DNA from: Ornithorhynchus anatinus
Taxonomy: Eukaryota; Chordata; Mammalia; Monotremata; Ornithorhynchidae
Assembly (NCBI RefSeq): GCF_004115215.2
Contig: NC_041738.1
Span: forward strand, 14,478,669 to 14,542,668
Length of the DNA: 64,000 bases
Direction of reading: 5' to 3'
Numbering within the stretch: position 1 is the stretch's first letter; every line of letters starts with the position of its first letter. A program made the translations under genes and the position numbers. The notes beneath the pieces are model-generated. The model did no database searches and had not been told where the DNA came from. It saw only the letters and a list, made by a program, of their open reading frames with translations. This document shows, in pieces, positions 1 through 12,029 of this stretch.

Positions 1-622
1 GCCTGGAACTCCCTTCCCCTTGGTATCCAGAAGATGATGACTCTCCCCACCTTCAAATCCTGACTAAAACATGCCTCTGAGAGGCCTTCCCTGACTATGC
101 CCTCATTTCCTCTTCTCCCACTCCCTTCTGTATCACCCTTTCACTTGGATTTGTCCCACAGCACTTAAGTACTTATCTGTAATATATTTATTTATATTAA
201 TGCCTCTCTCCACCCTCTTTATAGAGTCCCCTCTTGTACTACACCTTCCCTCCTTCCTTCTGCTCTGCTGCAGCTAAACTTTTCAATTGGCAGTTAATCC
301 CACAATCTCAGACTCACTGTTTGGGTGATTCCACTCAGTCCACCTCTACATACAGTGGATGCTTGCTCAATTCTGTTGCCTAAATTAATTCTTCAGCAGC
401 CAAATAGAGATCCTCTCAGCAGTCTCTGAGAACTGTAGTGGAATGAGAGGTATATACAACAGCAGCCAAATGTGGAATGAAATCCTCTGTCAGGTTGATG
501 CGGTCACTTTGGAAGGGACACTTTGAACATGTCTACCAACTCTGTTATATCGTACTCTCCCAAACACATAGTACATTGCTCTGCACAATATAAGCACTCA
601 GTAAATATGACTGATTGATTTA
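1..622 (+). mobile_element. L2 3' end, diverged, cut by the window edge
   Basis: Starts in the end of the RT frame (a CNALPP-like stretch), then 3' UTR, ending in GTAAATATGACTGATTGATT. Bases 260-520 align poorly. Confidence 0.7.
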
Positions 623-702
623 AACCCCCTGGAATGCCTGCCTCCTCTCTCACCACACCTCAATCCTTACTTCACTGCGCTGCCCCATCATTTTTCTAAA
701 AA

Positions 703-930
703 CACTGTGGCCTGGGGGTAGAGCACAAGCCTGGGAGTCAGAAGGGCCTGAGTTCTAATTCTGGCTCCTCCACTTGCCTGCTGTGTGACCTTGGACAGGT
801 ACTTCACTTCTCTGCATCCCACCTGTAAAATGTGATCCTGATGTAGGACATGAACTTTGTCCAACCTGACTACTTTGTACCTATCCCAGCACTTAGTACA
901 GCGTCTGGCACAGAGTAACTACTCACAAAT
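703..930 (+). mobile_element. MON-1 SINE, old copy
   Basis: tRNA-like head at the left, with many substitutions. Confidence 0.7.
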
Positions 931-939
931 ACAGTTTTT

Positions 940-1480
940 AAAAAGCCCCAAGGATTTTGTCCATCCATCCATCAAACAAAAACTCCTCAGAATTGGCTTT
1001 AAAGCCCTCATTCAGTTCATTCCCTCCTATCTTTCCTCACTGATTTCTTACTAGAACCCAGTCCACACACTTCACTCCTCTAATGCCAAGCTGCTCACAG
1101 TATCTCGATCTCAGCTATCTCTTCACCGACCCCTTACTCACATCCTCTCTCTCTCTCTTCCCCCTTCATATCCGACAGGCCAACACTCTCCCTGCCTTCA
1201 AAGCCTAATTAAAATCATCTCCTTCAAAAGGCCTTTCCCGACTAAGCCCTCATTTCCCTTACTCCCTCTCCCTTTTGCATCAGCTACACACTTATTTATT
1301 ATATCAGTAATTTATTATATCTGTAATTTATTTATATTAATGTCTGTCTTCCCCCATCTCGACTGTAAGGTCACTGGGGGCAGGGAATGTGACTGTTTAT
1401 TGTAACATTGTACTCTCCCAAGCATTTAGTACAGTGCTCTGCACACCATAAGCTCTTAATAAATACATTGATCTTTGGGC
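940..1480 (+). mobile_element. L2 3' end
   Basis: RT C-terminal remnant (PSIKQKLLRIGFKALIQF) through 3' UTR to AATAAATACATTGAT. Confidence 0.8.
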
Positions 1481-1542
1481 ACTTGATATTTATCATACCC
1501 TTACCCTGAAAGCACATATGTAAGGATATGAAAGCACATAGA

Positions 1543-1798
1543 GAAGCAGCGTAGCTCAGTGGAAAGAGCACGAGCTTGGGAGTCAGAGGTCATGGGTTTG
1601 AATCCCGGCTCTGCCACTTGTCAGCTGCGTGACTGTGGGCAAGTTACTTCACTTCTCTGTGCCTCAGTTACCGCATTTGTAAAATGGGGATTAAGACTGT
1701 AAGCCTCATGTGGGACAATCTGATTACCATGTATCTACCCCAGTGCTTAGAACAGTGCTCTGCATATAGTAAGCGCTTAACAAATACCAACATTATTC
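1543..1798 (+). mobile_element. MON-1 SINE, full length
   Basis: GAAGCAGCGTAGCTCAGTGG head with A-box and GGTTTGAATCCC B-box, ending CAAATACCAACATTATT. Confidence 0.9.
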
Positions 1799-1809
1799 TG
1801 TGTACATGT

Positions 1810-1972
1810 CTGAAATTCATTTTAATGTCGGTCTCCCCCTCTAGGTGGTAAGCTCATTAAAGGCAGGGAACATGTCTACCAACTCTGTGGTATTATCCTC
1901 TCCCATGTACATACTACATGCTCTGTATGCAGAAAGCACTCAATAAATACCAATGATTGACCGATTGATTGC
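1810..1972 (+). mobile_element. L2 3' UTR fragment
   Basis: Contains the CTCCCCCTCTAG and CAATAAATACCAATGATTG tail motifs. Confidence 0.75.
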
Positions 1973-2134
1973 AAAACATTATGTTTAATGAAAAATCAAG
2001 AGAGAATTCAGAATTAAGCTGCTCCAGAAACAAATTACTCAAGTCCTAGCCTTCTGGCCCCTACTTTAACCTGGCTCTGGGCAAACCAGATAAGGACTGG
2101 CCAAGGTCAATGACAGTGAGAACTCAGGATCAGG

Positions 2135-2140
2135 TTTATT
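2135..2140 (-). terminator. Polyadenylation signal of KRTAP2-like copy 1
   Basis: AATAAA on the minus strand, 370 bp after the stop codon. The interval 2141-2509 is the predicted 3' UTR and holds no other feature. Confidence 0.7.
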
Positions 2141-2509
2141 AGAAAACACAGCAGCAGCAAGACACAGATGTCCCATCCAGTGCCGGAACAAGGAGAAGCA
2201 AAGTCTATTTGGGAGCCTAGAGAGTCCTCCGTGAAGAAGAAATTTTGCAGTTTGGTGTTTGTGAAGTGCACTTCTTTATTCTTACTTGCCTATGTTCTCC
2301 CTGACTCGGGATCAGTGAAGGTTCAGGGATGATGAGGTTCTGCCCAGGTTGGTCTTAGGTGACCTTGGATTCTGGAGCCATCAGAGTGGGGAGTAAAGAT
2401 GATCAGCAGGGATCCTGAAAAGGTTGGAAGAGCTCAGCGAGGGGATGAGAGACACACATTTGGTGAGGAGCTCGTGGTTGTTAGAGCAGATCAAAAATGG
2501 AGATGAAGT

Positions 2510-2887
2510 TCAGCAGCAAGTCATGCGGCAAGGAGCAGGCTGGCAGCAGGGGGGCCTGCAGCAAGGGGACTGGACGGAAATCGGCTGGCAGCAAGTGGAG
2601 GCCCAGCAGCAAGGCCGGCAGACGACGGCGGTGCAGGAGGAGGGGCAGCAGGAGAGAGGTTGGCAGCAGCCGGGCTGGAGGCAGCAGGGCTCGGGGCGGC
2701 TGCAGGGCTGGAAGCAAGGGCGGCTGAATCGGGGCACGCAGCTGACGGGCCGGCAGACGGTGGTCTGGCAAGAGAGCGGGGGCGGGCAGGGGCGGCCGCA
2801 GCAGCCGGACCCGAAGCTCTGAGGCTGGAAGCAGCCTCCCCCACAGCTCAGGTTAGAGCAGACGGAGCCACAGCAGGAGCTGACCAT
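2510..2887 (-). CDS. KRTAP2-like high-sulfur keratin-associated protein, copy 1
   Basis: The single-exon frame encodes 125 residues, 32 of them Cys (about 26%). Seen: the N-terminus [19 protein letters not shown], then [14 protein letters not shown] (about residues 40-53), and in the C-terminal half [16 protein letters not shown] followed by [17 protein letters not shown]. Known: these blocks are diagnostic of mammalian KRTAP2, whose human members are similar in length. KRTAP2 proteins form the disulfide-linked matrix between keratin filaments in the hair cortex. The start is the first ATG after a TATA box at 2973-2980, and the protein ends CRMTCC. The coding sequence differs from copy 3 (15871-16248) by one silent base over 378 bp, although the 3' flanks do not align well. 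No defect is visible. Family assignment is firm; one-to-one orthology with a numbered human gene is not claimed. Confidence 0.93.
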   Translation of the reverse strand: MVSSCCGSVCSNLSCGGGCFQPQSFGSGCCGRPCPPPLSCQTTVCRPVSCVPRFSRPCFQPCSRPEPCCLQPGCCQPLSCCPSSCTAVVCRPCCWASTCCQPISVQSPCCRPPCCQPAPCRMTCC

Positions 2888-2972
2888 GATGGCGGTGGGC
2901 TGGGGTTTGGGTTGAGTTGGAAGGAGGAGTGAGGTCTTCAGGTTTCTATGTCTCCTTCTCCTCCTTGAGTCC

Positions 2973-2980
2973 TTTATATA
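2973..2980 (-). promoter_or_regulatory. TATA box of KRTAP2-like copy 1
   Basis: On the minus strand the sequence reads TATATAAA, 86 bp before the ATG. The same spacing is found in the other two KRTAP2-like genes. Confidence 0.8.
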
Positions 2981-3089
2981 GCCCAGATTATGAAATCATT
3001 TCCTTGTTCTTGTTTGTATCTGTGGAAATTAGAAGAATGTCTTGGTCAGTTTTTTGGTTAACTCGAAAGAGAGCTCAACCTCGTAAAAC

Positions 3090-3116
3090 ATTATTTTGTT
3101 TCTCTGCTGAAATAGG
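3090..3116 (-). promoter_or_regulatory. Conserved distal promoter block of KRTAP2-like copy 1
   Basis: The plus strand reads ATTTTGTTTCTCTGCTGAA followed by ATAGG. Close matches lie at about the same distance (roughly 205 bp) upstream of the other two KRTAP2-like genes, in flanks that are otherwise diverged. This suggests a retained control element; the factor is unknown. Confidence 0.45.
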
Positions 3117-3584
3117 ATCCATCCTTTTTACTACTAAAATTGTAACGTGATGCTCCATCTTCAAAGATTCTGGGTATCCCAGACTTAATGATCTCTATTA
3201 TTTCAGTGGACTTCTGCCATGACACATTATGAAATCCTTCCCGGGAGCTACGTTACAAACTAATCATAAAGGGACCCTTTCTGTGATTAAGGCTAGTTGA
3301 AAGCTTCTTTTCCCTTGCACAGTGTTCAAGAGGAAAGAAATGATGAGGAATATCTCCTGGTCATGCCAAAGGTAGAAAGTCAGCCTAATAAGTTCCTGCA
3401 TAACCTCTCCCCCCTGCATCACCCACTGGCTATGAGGAAGGAAGGCTTTGTAGGCCTTTTGGTCTTTATATCCCTGTCATCCCATCCTGCTGGAATGTAC
3501 TAAGTCCCAACCAAAAGGGGTTGGGCTTCTTCCTCTGTGGAAAATAGAAGCACCTTTCCTTGGATTTGAAAATATCCTTTAAAA

Positions 3585-3840
3585 AATTGTGAAGTGCTTA
3601 CTAAGTGCCAGGCACTGTTCTAAGCCTGGGGTAGATACAAGATAAAACAGGTTGGACCCGGTCCATGTCCCACATGGGTCTCACCGTCTTAATCCCCATT
3701 TTGTAGGTGAGATAACTGAGGCACCGAAAAGTTAAGTGTCTCACCTAAGATCACACAGCAGACAAGTGGCAGAGTCAAAATTAGAACCCAGGTCCTCTGA
3801 ATCCCAGGTCCATGTTCTTTCTATTAGGCCACACTGCTTC
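3585..3840 (-). mobile_element. MON-1 SINE, diverged
   Basis: Tail at left (GTGAAGTGCTTACTAAGTGC), head at right (GGCCACACTGCTTCTC). Confidence 0.8.
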
Positions 3841-4261
3841 TCCTTGGCTGGAAGGGATGGTTCTTGGGAGCTGGGGGAGTTTTCGTGTGAGATCTTTGGA
3901 GTTCCAAAAGGAAATGGTCTAGAAATAAAGATCTAGTCCTCCGGAAGAAAGTGCCAAAGTTTCTGGTTGGAGAAATCTGTGGACTTCAGAAAATCCTCCA
4001 ATCTAAAAAGGAGGAAAAATGAGAAAGAACATGGTTAGAACAGTAATGACGCAGTACTAGAACTGAGACATCCGAAGCACAAACCCAGAAGTCAGCCATT
4101 TTTCGATTATTTCTTAGTTCTTTGTAAAATCCCAAATCTATCTCAACGGAACATGAAATTAGAATTTTTCATAAGCCTTAAAAAATACAGAATAATCAAC
4201 CTTGTATTTTAGGAGAAAGCCTTGATAAATTGGCAAAAATGTCCTTCAGATATATAGGCTA

Positions 4262-4490
4262 AAATAACAATTGTGGAATTTGTTAGGACCTTAGTCTGTG
4301 TCAACACTGTACTAAACATTGGGGTAGATAGCAGATAATTAGGTCGGAGACAGTCTCTGTCATACAAGGGACTCAGTCTTAAATTGGAGGGAGCACAGAT
4401 CTTGAATCTCCATTTTACAAATGAAAAAACTGAAGCACAGATAAGCAAGTGACTATCTCAAGACATTTGGCAGGCAAGTGGCAGAGCCAT
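4262..4490 (-). mobile_element. MON-1 SINE, old, head missing
   Basis: Runs directly into the copy at 4491. Confidence 0.65.
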
Positions 4491-4755
4491 GATCTTTTTT
4501 TAATGATAGTTGTTAAGCCCCTACTCTGTGCCAAGCACTGTATTAAGCACTGGGGTAGACACAGGATGATCAGATTGGACAGAGTCCCTGTTCTATGTGG
4601 GGCTCACAGCCTTAATCCTCTTTTTATAGATGAGGTAACTGAGACACAGAGAAGTTAATCGTCATGTCCAAGGTCACACAGACAAGTAGCAGAGCTGGGA
4701 TTAGAGCCCGTGATTCTAAGGCCCGTGCTCTTTCTTCAAGGCCATGCTGCTTTTT
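4491..4755 (-). mobile_element. MON-1 SINE
   Basis: T-rich tail edge, head GGCCATGCTGCTTTT at right. Confidence 0.8.
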
Positions 4756-5090
4756 AAACAGTACAGTTGCCTATGTGTGAGAGTTGGAATGGGCTAGGAA
4801 TATACTCACTGTTGAATTTTAGTGGATTTGTATAATGGAAGTCTACTTGAGCCACTCTCAGCGGGACCAGGGTCCTCTAAGAAGAGCATCAAGGAAGATG
4901 TCTGTACAGAAAGTAAATGGTGAAGGGAAGCAATGTTCTGTTTATGTCAGTTCACTCCCTCTTGGCCCTGAGGTCAAAATGCCTCTGGGAGCAAGCAAAA
5001 GCAGCTCTTCCACAGTTACTAAAAATGTTTGCTAAATTGCTGAAGTAAAGCCAAAATGTGCATTTTATGCACGTTTCCGATCCAGATGTA

Positions 5091-5315
5091 ATAAGGTATT
5101 TGTTAAGTGCTATTCTAAGGGCTGGGGTAGATTCAAGATGATCAGGTTGGACACAGTCCCTGTCCCACATGGGGCTCCCAGTCTTAATCCCCATTTTACA
5201 GAAGCGGTAATGAGCCACAGAGAAGTCAAGTGACTTGCCCAAAGTCACACAGCAGAGAAGTGGTGGAGCTGGGATTAGAACCCAGGTCCTGCTGACTCCC
5301 AGGCCAAGCTGCTTC
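5091..5315 (-). mobile_element. MON-1 SINE
   Basis: GTATTTGTTAAGTGC tail, head near GCCAAGCTGCTTCCC. Confidence 0.8.
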
Positions 5316-5624
5316 CCACTTCACTTCGTCACCATCTCCAGGCTAGACTGAGCACCTGCCCTGTGCAAATCCCCGATCTAAGCACTCAGCTGAATGCTTT
5401 GAGAAGGGAAAACCTAGGACATGTCAGAGAGAAGGGGTACAAGCAAAACTTAAAAATGCAAATTTACCAATTAGAGTGCATGATTACACAAATCTATGAA
5501 ACAGGGGATAAAAACTGCTTGAGTGTGTCTACAATTGTGCTAGAAGTTGTCACCAAGATAGAAGGTAACAGAGGCAAGTATCTTATAGGAAAAGGGTCTT
5601 TGGTAAATCTTTGAAGGAGAAGGA

Positions 5625-6010
5625 GGATAGTAAGCTTGTTGTGGGCAAGGAATGTGGCTACCAATTCTGTTTCATTGTACTCTCCCAAGGGCTTAGAACA
5701 GTGTTGTGCACAAGGTTATTGAAGGCACATCTCCTCCAGAAAGCCTTCCCTGACTGAGCCCTCCTCTCCACTCCTCCCACTCCCTTCTGCGCTGCTCATA
5801 CTTGCTCCTTCTCTACTTTCCCCACAGAACATATGTATATATCCATAATTTATTTAATCAATTTTTTTATATTAATGTCTGTCTCCCCCTCCGGACTGTG
5901 AACTCCTTGTGGGCAGGTATTACAACTACAAACTCTGACATACTGTGCTTTCAAAGCATTTAGTAAAGTGCTTTGCACATAGTAATTGTTCAGTAACTAC
6001 CAGTGATTGG
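5625..6010 (+). mobile_element. L2 3' UTR fragments
   Basis: A short tail piece (5640-5720) followed by a second 3' end to about 6010. Confidence 0.7.
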
Positions 6011-6337
6011 GAAAAGAGGCTCATTGGGTATGAGGAAGTCAGATGGTTGAAAGACTTGAAGTTCACAGTCATGTGCTTCTCTTTATTAAGAGGGGGAAAA
6101 AAAGGCTATATTATAGTCTTTTGAAGAGAGGAGTGTAGTCATCCAATTCATATTGCAGAAAGATGATTCCAAGTGGTGGTAGAAACTTGTGGCAGGGAGG
6201 GCAAACAGGAGGCTCTTAGAATAATCTGGTCAGGAGCGTTTGGAGCTTGTAGGGAATTGAAAGGATTTGGTAACTAGAGTGGGAGGGAAAAAGAAGGGTG
6301 AATAAGAGAGAAAAATCCAAGATAACTCTAAGATAAT

Positions 6338-7300
6338 ACAGGAGCATGTCTACCAGCTCTGTTGTAGTGTACTTCCCCAAATTCTAAGTACAGTGAGCTG
6401 CTCACAGTAAGCACTCAATACCATTAGTTGACTGACTGATTATACTCATTCATTCAGTAGTATTTATTAAGTGCTTACTATGTGCAGAACACTGTACTAA
6501 GTGCTTGGGAAAGTACGTTACAACAAGAAACAGTGACAGTCCCTGCCCACAACAAGCTCACAGTCTATGAGGGGGAGGAAGACATCAGTACAAATGACAA
6601 ACATCAGTACAAATAAATAAAATTACAGATATGTACGTAAGTGCTGTGGGGTTGAGGGAGGGGGAAGAGCAAAAGGAGCATGTCAGGGCAGTGCAGAAGG
6701 GAGTGGGATATGAGGAAAAGTGGGACTTAGTCTGGGAAGGCCTTTTGGAGGAGAAGTGCTTTCAATAAGGCTTTGAAGGGGGAGAGAGTAATTGTCTGGA
6801 GGATTTGAGGAGGGAGGGCATTCCAGGCCAGAGACAGGATGTGGGCCAGGGGTCGGCGACGAGACAGGCGAGATGGAGGCATAATGAGAAGGTTAGCACC
6901 AGAAGAGCAAAGTATATGGTCTGGGATGTAGAAGGAGAGAAGCGAGGTATGGTAGGAGGAGGCAAGGTGATGGACTGCTTTAAAGACAATGGTGAGAAGT
7001 TTTTGTTTGATCTGGAGGTGGATAGGCAAGCACTGAAGATTATACTTATAAGGGGTGGAGGTGTTACCATCAGATGGGAAAATTAAAGAGAGGAAAGTGA
7101 TTCGGAGGGAAGACCTATCTAATTTTAGACCTGTGAAGTTTTAGGTGTCAGGGGAGCATTCAGTTGAAAACAGGAGGAAACACAAGACTGGATGTAAACA
7201 TAGATTTCAAAATTATCAGTAGGTGAGCAGATGGGTTCCTTACAAAAGTGAGTGTAAAAGGAGAAAAAGAGGCACCCAGAACTGAGCCCTGAGGGACATT
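6338..7300 (-). mobile_element. L2 3' half, with a short plus-strand L2 tail at its left
   Basis: 6338-6440 is a plus-strand tail. From 6445 a minus-strand copy runs from its CATTCATTCAGTAGTATTTA tail through the RT C-terminus (LPIHLQIKQKLLTIVFKAVH) back to a diverged PQGSVLGP-like region near 7280. Confidence 0.75.
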
Positions 7301-7885
7301 TGTAGTTAAAATACAAAAAGAGTAGAAGGAACCAGCAAAGCAAGAAGCAGTGGGAAGGCCAAAAAAAAAGTGAGATTAGTGACTTTAAAACCAGACATAG
7401 AGATTTTCAAGGAGAAAGTGTCCCAGCTATCACTGGTAATCCTGGGTTGGAATATCATCTCAATTTAGAAGAGAGAAGAGACTAGCTCTTCGCTAGGACC
7501 AGGTTGTTGAGAGATTTCCCAAAGCAGCCTCAAAAGGAACAAGAGGACAAAATCTTGAGAGTTTTAAAAGAGGAAAATTGGCAGAAATTGGGGGGGGAAA
7601 ATGGGTATTTTCATTGAATGATTCGGCTAGTAAGCTAGTCTTGTGGCAACCATACTTGCCTGGATAGGCCACAGTCACAAGTAGATGCAGAGTAGGAAAA
7701 AAAAATTATACATGCCACAGAGTGAGGTCAAGGACTGAGTATTACCATGGGTGTTTTGTTTTTGTTATGCGAAGTTTTTCAAGAGCACAATTATAGGGGA
7801 ACTGACTGAGCACAGTACATCAAGGAGTAACAGTATAAACAAGATAAGAATGAAAAGGTGACAGCCCAAGGGGCTGTGGAGTTAA
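7300..7885. other. No recognised feature
   Basis: A-rich, non-repetitive by eye. Short frames here show no protein family. Confidence 0.5.
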
Positions 7886-8140
7886 TAATAATAATAATGT
7901 TGGTATTTGTTAAGCGCTTACTATGTGCAGAGCATTGTTCTAAGCGCTGGGGTAGACACAGGGGAATCAGGTTGTCCCACGTGGGGCTCACAGTCTTAAT
8001 CCCCATTTTACAGATGAGGGATCTGAGGCACAGAGAAGTTAAGTGACTTGCCCACAGTCACACAGCTGACAAGTGGCAGAGCTGGGATTTGAACTCATGA
8101 GCCCTGACTCCAAAGCCCGTGCTCTTTCCACTGCGCCTCA
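7886..8140 (-). mobile_element. MON-1 SINE, near consensus
   Basis: Tail AATAATAATAATGTTGG, closes just before the head at CCACTGCGCC. Confidence 0.9.
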
Positions 8141-8456
8141 ATCCATCACCCAGCTTAACTGAATACTTACTGTGTGCAGAGTACTGTAGTAAGCACTTAG
8201 GGGAGCTCAATGGAACTAAATGCTTGCATTTATAGGGCCAATTTAGAGCTTCGTCCTGGAAATCTTCCTGAAAGAAGGAACCCCATGCCTTAGTGTGAGA
8301 AGTTCTTACTGGGAATTTGAAGCACAACTTCCTAGCTGGCCCTATCCAAACACTCATCACATCCATTCTTCTATTCCTCTTCAAAAATGTCTGTGAGATC
8401 CCAGGGCAGACTCCTTCCCGTCAAGCAGTTCCATGACTCAATTGAGAAAGAATAAA

Positions 8457-8580
8457 TATATTCATTCATTTATTCCTTCAATCATATTTTTTGAGTGCTT
8501 ACTGTGTCCAGAGCACTTGGGAGAGTATAATATAGCAATAGACACATTCCCTGCCCACAATGAGCTTACACGTGAGATGG
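8457..8580 (-). mobile_element. L2 3' tail
   Basis: Begins at an ATTC run and matches the L2 terminus to about 8580, beside the KRTAP2-like copy 2 polyadenylation signal. Confidence 0.7.
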
Positions 8581-8626
8581 AATGAATGAGAAATCATTTG
8601 TTTTGCCAGAAATACATTTATTATAA

Positions 8627-8632
8627 AGCAGT
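8627..8632 (-). terminator. Polyadenylation signal of KRTAP2-like copy 2
   Basis: AATAAA on the minus strand, 385 bp after the stop, just to the right of an L2 tail at 8457-8580. Confidence 0.65.
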
Positions 8633-9016
8633 CAGTGTATAATTGCATAGCCCATATAAGCTGGACATTTACTGCAAAAGAAGAACAGAAAAGAGTTTGA
8701 GCTGATCCCAAGGATCAGTTATCTGGATGAAGCAGAGATCTCCATTCCTTCAGCATCCCAGAGCAGGAACATTTCCAAGACACTGCTGTCAGACAAGTCT
8801 TGGAGAAGAGAGCTGATGATAGCCATTGTGAAAAATGAATGAGTTGAGAGAAGACGAAGCATACGCAGAGATGGATATTTGTCAAGACACCAGTCCTGGC
8901 TAATGGCAAGGACTGTTCTGCCATGAAGCCATTCATCATGAATCATTCCATAATGAGAAAAAGAGGATTTAGCCAACAGCTAATGTTGCAGAGGGCCAGG
9001 ACATGTAGAAAATGCT

Positions 9017-9394
9017 TCAGCAGCAGGTCATGCGGCAAGGAGCAGGCTGGCAGCAGGGGGGCCTGCAGCAAGGGGACTGGACGGAAATCGGCTGGCAGCA
9101 AGTGGAGGCCCAGCAGCAAGGCCGGCAGACGACGGCGGTGCAGGACGAGGGGCAGCAGGAGATAGGTTGGCAGCAGCCGGGCTGGAGGCAGCAGGGCTCG
9201 GGGCGGCTGCAGGGCTGGAAGCAAGGGCGGCTGAATCGGGGCACGCAGCTGACGGGCCGGCAGACGGTGGTCTGGCAAGAGAGCGGGGGCGGGCAGGGGC
9301 GGCCGCAGCAGCCGGACCCGAAGCTCTGGGGCTGGAAGCAGCCTCCCCCACAGCTCAGGTTAGAGCAGGCGGAGCCACAGCAGGAGCTGACCAT
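9017..9394 (-). CDS. KRTAP2-like high-sulfur keratin-associated protein, copy 2
   Basis: 125 residues, colinear with copies 1 and 3 from MVSSCCGS to CRMTCC. Two replacements are seen: Ala for Val at residue 9 (CCGSAC) and Ile for Leu in the [10 protein letters not shown] block. All KRTAP2 marker blocks are present, including [12 protein letters not shown] and [11 protein letters not shown]. The start follows a TATA box at 9480-9487. It differs from copy 3 by about four bases over 378, so the three genes are either very recent duplicates or are kept alike by conversion. The first explanation is disfavoured by their much more diverged 3' flanks. Predicted role: hair matrix protein of cortical cells, crosslinked through disulfides. 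Confidence 0.93.
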   Translation of the reverse strand: MVSSCCGSACSNLSCGGGCFQPQSFGSGCCGRPCPPPLSCQTTVCRPVSCVPRFSRPCFQPCSRPEPCCLQPGCCQPISCCPSSCTAVVCRPCCWASTCCQPISVQSPCCRPPCCQPAPCRMTCC

Positions 9395-9479
9395 GATGGT
9401 GACGGGTTTGGGTTTAGGTTGGGTTGGAAGGAGGAGCGAGGGCTTCAGGGTTCAGTGTCTCCTTCCTCTCTGTGGGCCC

Positions 9480-9487
9480 TTTATATA
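9480..9487 (-). promoter_or_regulatory. TATA box of KRTAP2-like copy 2
   Basis: Minus-strand TATATAAA within GGGTATATAAAGGGCC, 86 bp before the ATG. Confidence 0.85.
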
Positions 9488-9587
9488 CCCTGGCCAAGGA
9501 TGGTTGTCTCTCCATTATTCATCCCCAAACGCATAACCACATTGAACCTGCTAGTTCTTAAGTTGTTTGAGAAGCAACTCATTAAAT

Positions 9588-9615
9588 AATTATTTTGTTT
9601 CTTTCCTGAATTAGG
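9588..9615 (-). promoter_or_regulatory. Conserved distal promoter block of KRTAP2-like copy 2
   Basis: The plus strand reads ATTATTTTGTTTCTTTCC then TGAATTAGG, matching the blocks at 3090 and 16450. Confidence 0.45.
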
Positions 9616-9867
9616 TCTCATCCAGTCTTATTTACTTCTGAAATGCAAACTTGAATGACCTCAGTGATCAAGTATCATCGGAATCCAAACATTTCTCTTT
9701 ATTATTCAAGAGTAAATTGGTCATCTTAGAGTAAATCCACAAAGTCTAGTTTTCCTTTGGGGCTTTTAAGTGACTAACAGCAAGGCCAGAATTGACATGC
9801 AATGGGGTTTCCCATTTTTGAACGGTACTTTACCTGAAAGGAGGATTTCTAAACAATTTTTTCATTA

Positions 9868-10165
9868 ATAATAATAATAATTTTGATGTTGGTTAAGTGT
9901 TTTCTATTTGCTAAGCTCTGTGCAAAATGCTGAGGTCGACTTAAGATCATCAGATTCCATGTGGGTCTCTCAGTCTAAATAGGAGGCATTGAATCTTCAG
10001 TTTGCAGGCTCATTCCATCGTTCAATCATATTTATTGAGCACTTACTGTGTGCAGAGCTCTGTACTAAGGGCTTGGAAAGTACAATTCAGCCACAGAGAG
10101 TGAACCGAGGTGCAGAGAAGTTAAGGTCACACAGCGGGCAAGTGGCAGACACGGTTTACAACCCA
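9868..10165 (-). mobile_element. MON-1 SINE with an L2 tail nested in it
   Basis: The tail side is 9868-10004. A minus-strand L2 tail (about 10005-10100) precedes the resumed MON-1 core at 10105. Confidence 0.65.
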
Positions 10166-10360
10166 CGTCCTCTCTTGGAAAGCAAAGAGGAGGGATGGAC
10201 CTGACGAAAGTCCTGTCAGCCCAGGGATGCTCCTGAACCATGAAGAGGGTATAGTTCTGACGGCTCAGCTTTGCCCATCAGTGGCACCCTGGCATGCCAA
10301 GCTTCTGTGGTTGGCGTACATCCCAAACAGTACAACAGTGACTGTCCCTGCCCACAACGA

Positions 10361-10622
10361 GCATCATGGCCTAGTGGCAAGGGCACAGGCTTGGGAGTCA
10401 GAGGACATGGGTTCTAATTCCGACTCCGCTACTTGTCTGTTGTGTGACCTTGAGGAAGTCACTTCGCTTCTCTGGGCCTCAGTTACCTCATCTGTAAAAT
10501 GGGAAGTTAGACTGTGATCCCCGCGGGGGACAACCTGATAACATGTATCTACCCCAGCACTTAGAGCAGTTCTTGGCATATAGTAAGCGTTTAACAAATA
10601 CCATAATTATTATTATTATGGA
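10361..10622 (+). mobile_element. MON-1 SINE
   Basis: GCATCATGGCCTAGTGGC head to an ATTATTATTATTATGG end. Confidence 0.85.
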
Positions 10623-10997
10623 TTTTCCTTCAAATCAGAAGATTTGGTGTCATCTGAGCCCACTCCTGGAAGTAATCTGGATTTTGTGACTTTTAAAGGA
10701 TCTGCTCTTCCCTCCGTCGTCCATGAGCCTCTACCAAGTTTAGTTTATTTTGCATAATTTTGTAGGAAAAACAAGCAACTACATAATATATTCCTCTTCT
10801 GTTCATTCACTTGATTTCAAATTCTAAGATCATGTCCTTATCTACTTATTATTCAACCCCACCTGATCCTCTCCCATGAATCTCTACCAAGTTCAATTTA
10901 TGTTGGGTAAATTGTAGGAAAAATAAGCAAGTGAATAATATTTTTCTCTTTGGGTCATTCACTTGCCTGCAAATTCTGAAAAGACCATGTCCTTATC

Positions 10998-11080
10998 AAT
11001 CAATCACATTTGCTAAGTGCTTTCTTTGTGCAGAGCACTGTACTAAACATTTGAGAGAGTACACCACAACAGTGTTGGTA
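10998..11080 (-). mobile_element. L2 3' tail
   Basis: CAATCAATCACATTTGCTAA opens an L2 terminus that abuts the MON-1 at 11078. Confidence 0.65.
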
Positions 11081-11341
11081 ATAATAATAATAATGTTGGT
11101 ATTTGTTAAGCGCTTACTATGTGCAGAGCACAGTTCTAACCGCTGGGGTAGATACAGGGTAATCAGGTTGTCCCTTTTGAGGCTCACAGTCTTCATCCCC
11201 ATTTTACAGATGAGGTAACTGAGGCACAGATAAGTTAAGTGACTTGCCCACAGTCACACAGCTGACAAATGCCAGAGCCAGGATTCGAACCCATTACCTC
11301 TGACTCCCAAGCCCATGCTCTTTCCACTGAGCCACGCTGCT
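11078..11341 (-). mobile_element. MON-1 SINE, near consensus
   Basis: GGATTCGAACCCATTACC B-box and GAGCCACGCTGCTT head at right. Confidence 0.9.
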
Positions 11342-11762
11342 TAAACACATTTAACTCTTGGAGTCAGCCTGATTCAGGACCGCAAAAATTTCAATGAGGA
11401 TGTTTTCTGATTTATAAGAGAGCTGAAGAATTAACCATCTCTTGGGGGGAAAGCTGAATTCCCTACCTGAAGTAATTGAAGACTCTTATTGAGTGTGTAG
11501 AGCTTTGGCAGGTGAAAAGCAAAAAGTACTGCCCTTTCCTTCCTCCCCGAGCCATTGTAGGTAGGGCATCAACCCCCATGAGGGTGGCCCTGGTTGGGGG
11601 AGACAAGCAAAACCCCCACAGTGTTTGGAAAGACTTCCTGTCATACCTAATCCACTTCACCCCTGGGAACCAAAAGGAATCTGGAAAGTAGCCAATAGAC
11701 AAGCTCCACTTCTTGACCCCTGAGTCGGACCACCGTTCCCCAGCCTGGACCTGGACTCTGTT

Positions 11763-12010
11763 ATAATAATAATAATGATAATGGTACTTGTTAAGTGCTT
11801 ACTATGCGCCAACCACTGTTCTAAGCACTGGGGCAGACACAAGGTAATCAGGTTGTCCCACGTGGGGCTCAGAGTCTTAATCCCCATTTTACAGATGAGG
11901 TAACTGAGGCATGGAGAAGTTAAATTGCTTGCCCAAAGTCACACAACAGAAAAGTGGCAGAGCTAGGATAATAACCAAGCCCGTGCTCTTTCCACTAAGC
12001 CATGCTGTTT
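11763..12010 (-). mobile_element. MON-1 SINE
   Basis: Tail AATAATAATAATGATAATGG, head near GCCATGCTGTTTC. Confidence 0.85.
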
Positions 12011-12029
12011 CTCTGTTCTCCCATCCCCA

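Noticed and set aside
1543-1640. tRNA-like A and B boxes in many places
   Set aside because: These are the tRNA-derived heads of MON-1 SINEs, not tRNA genes; no cloverleaf follows.
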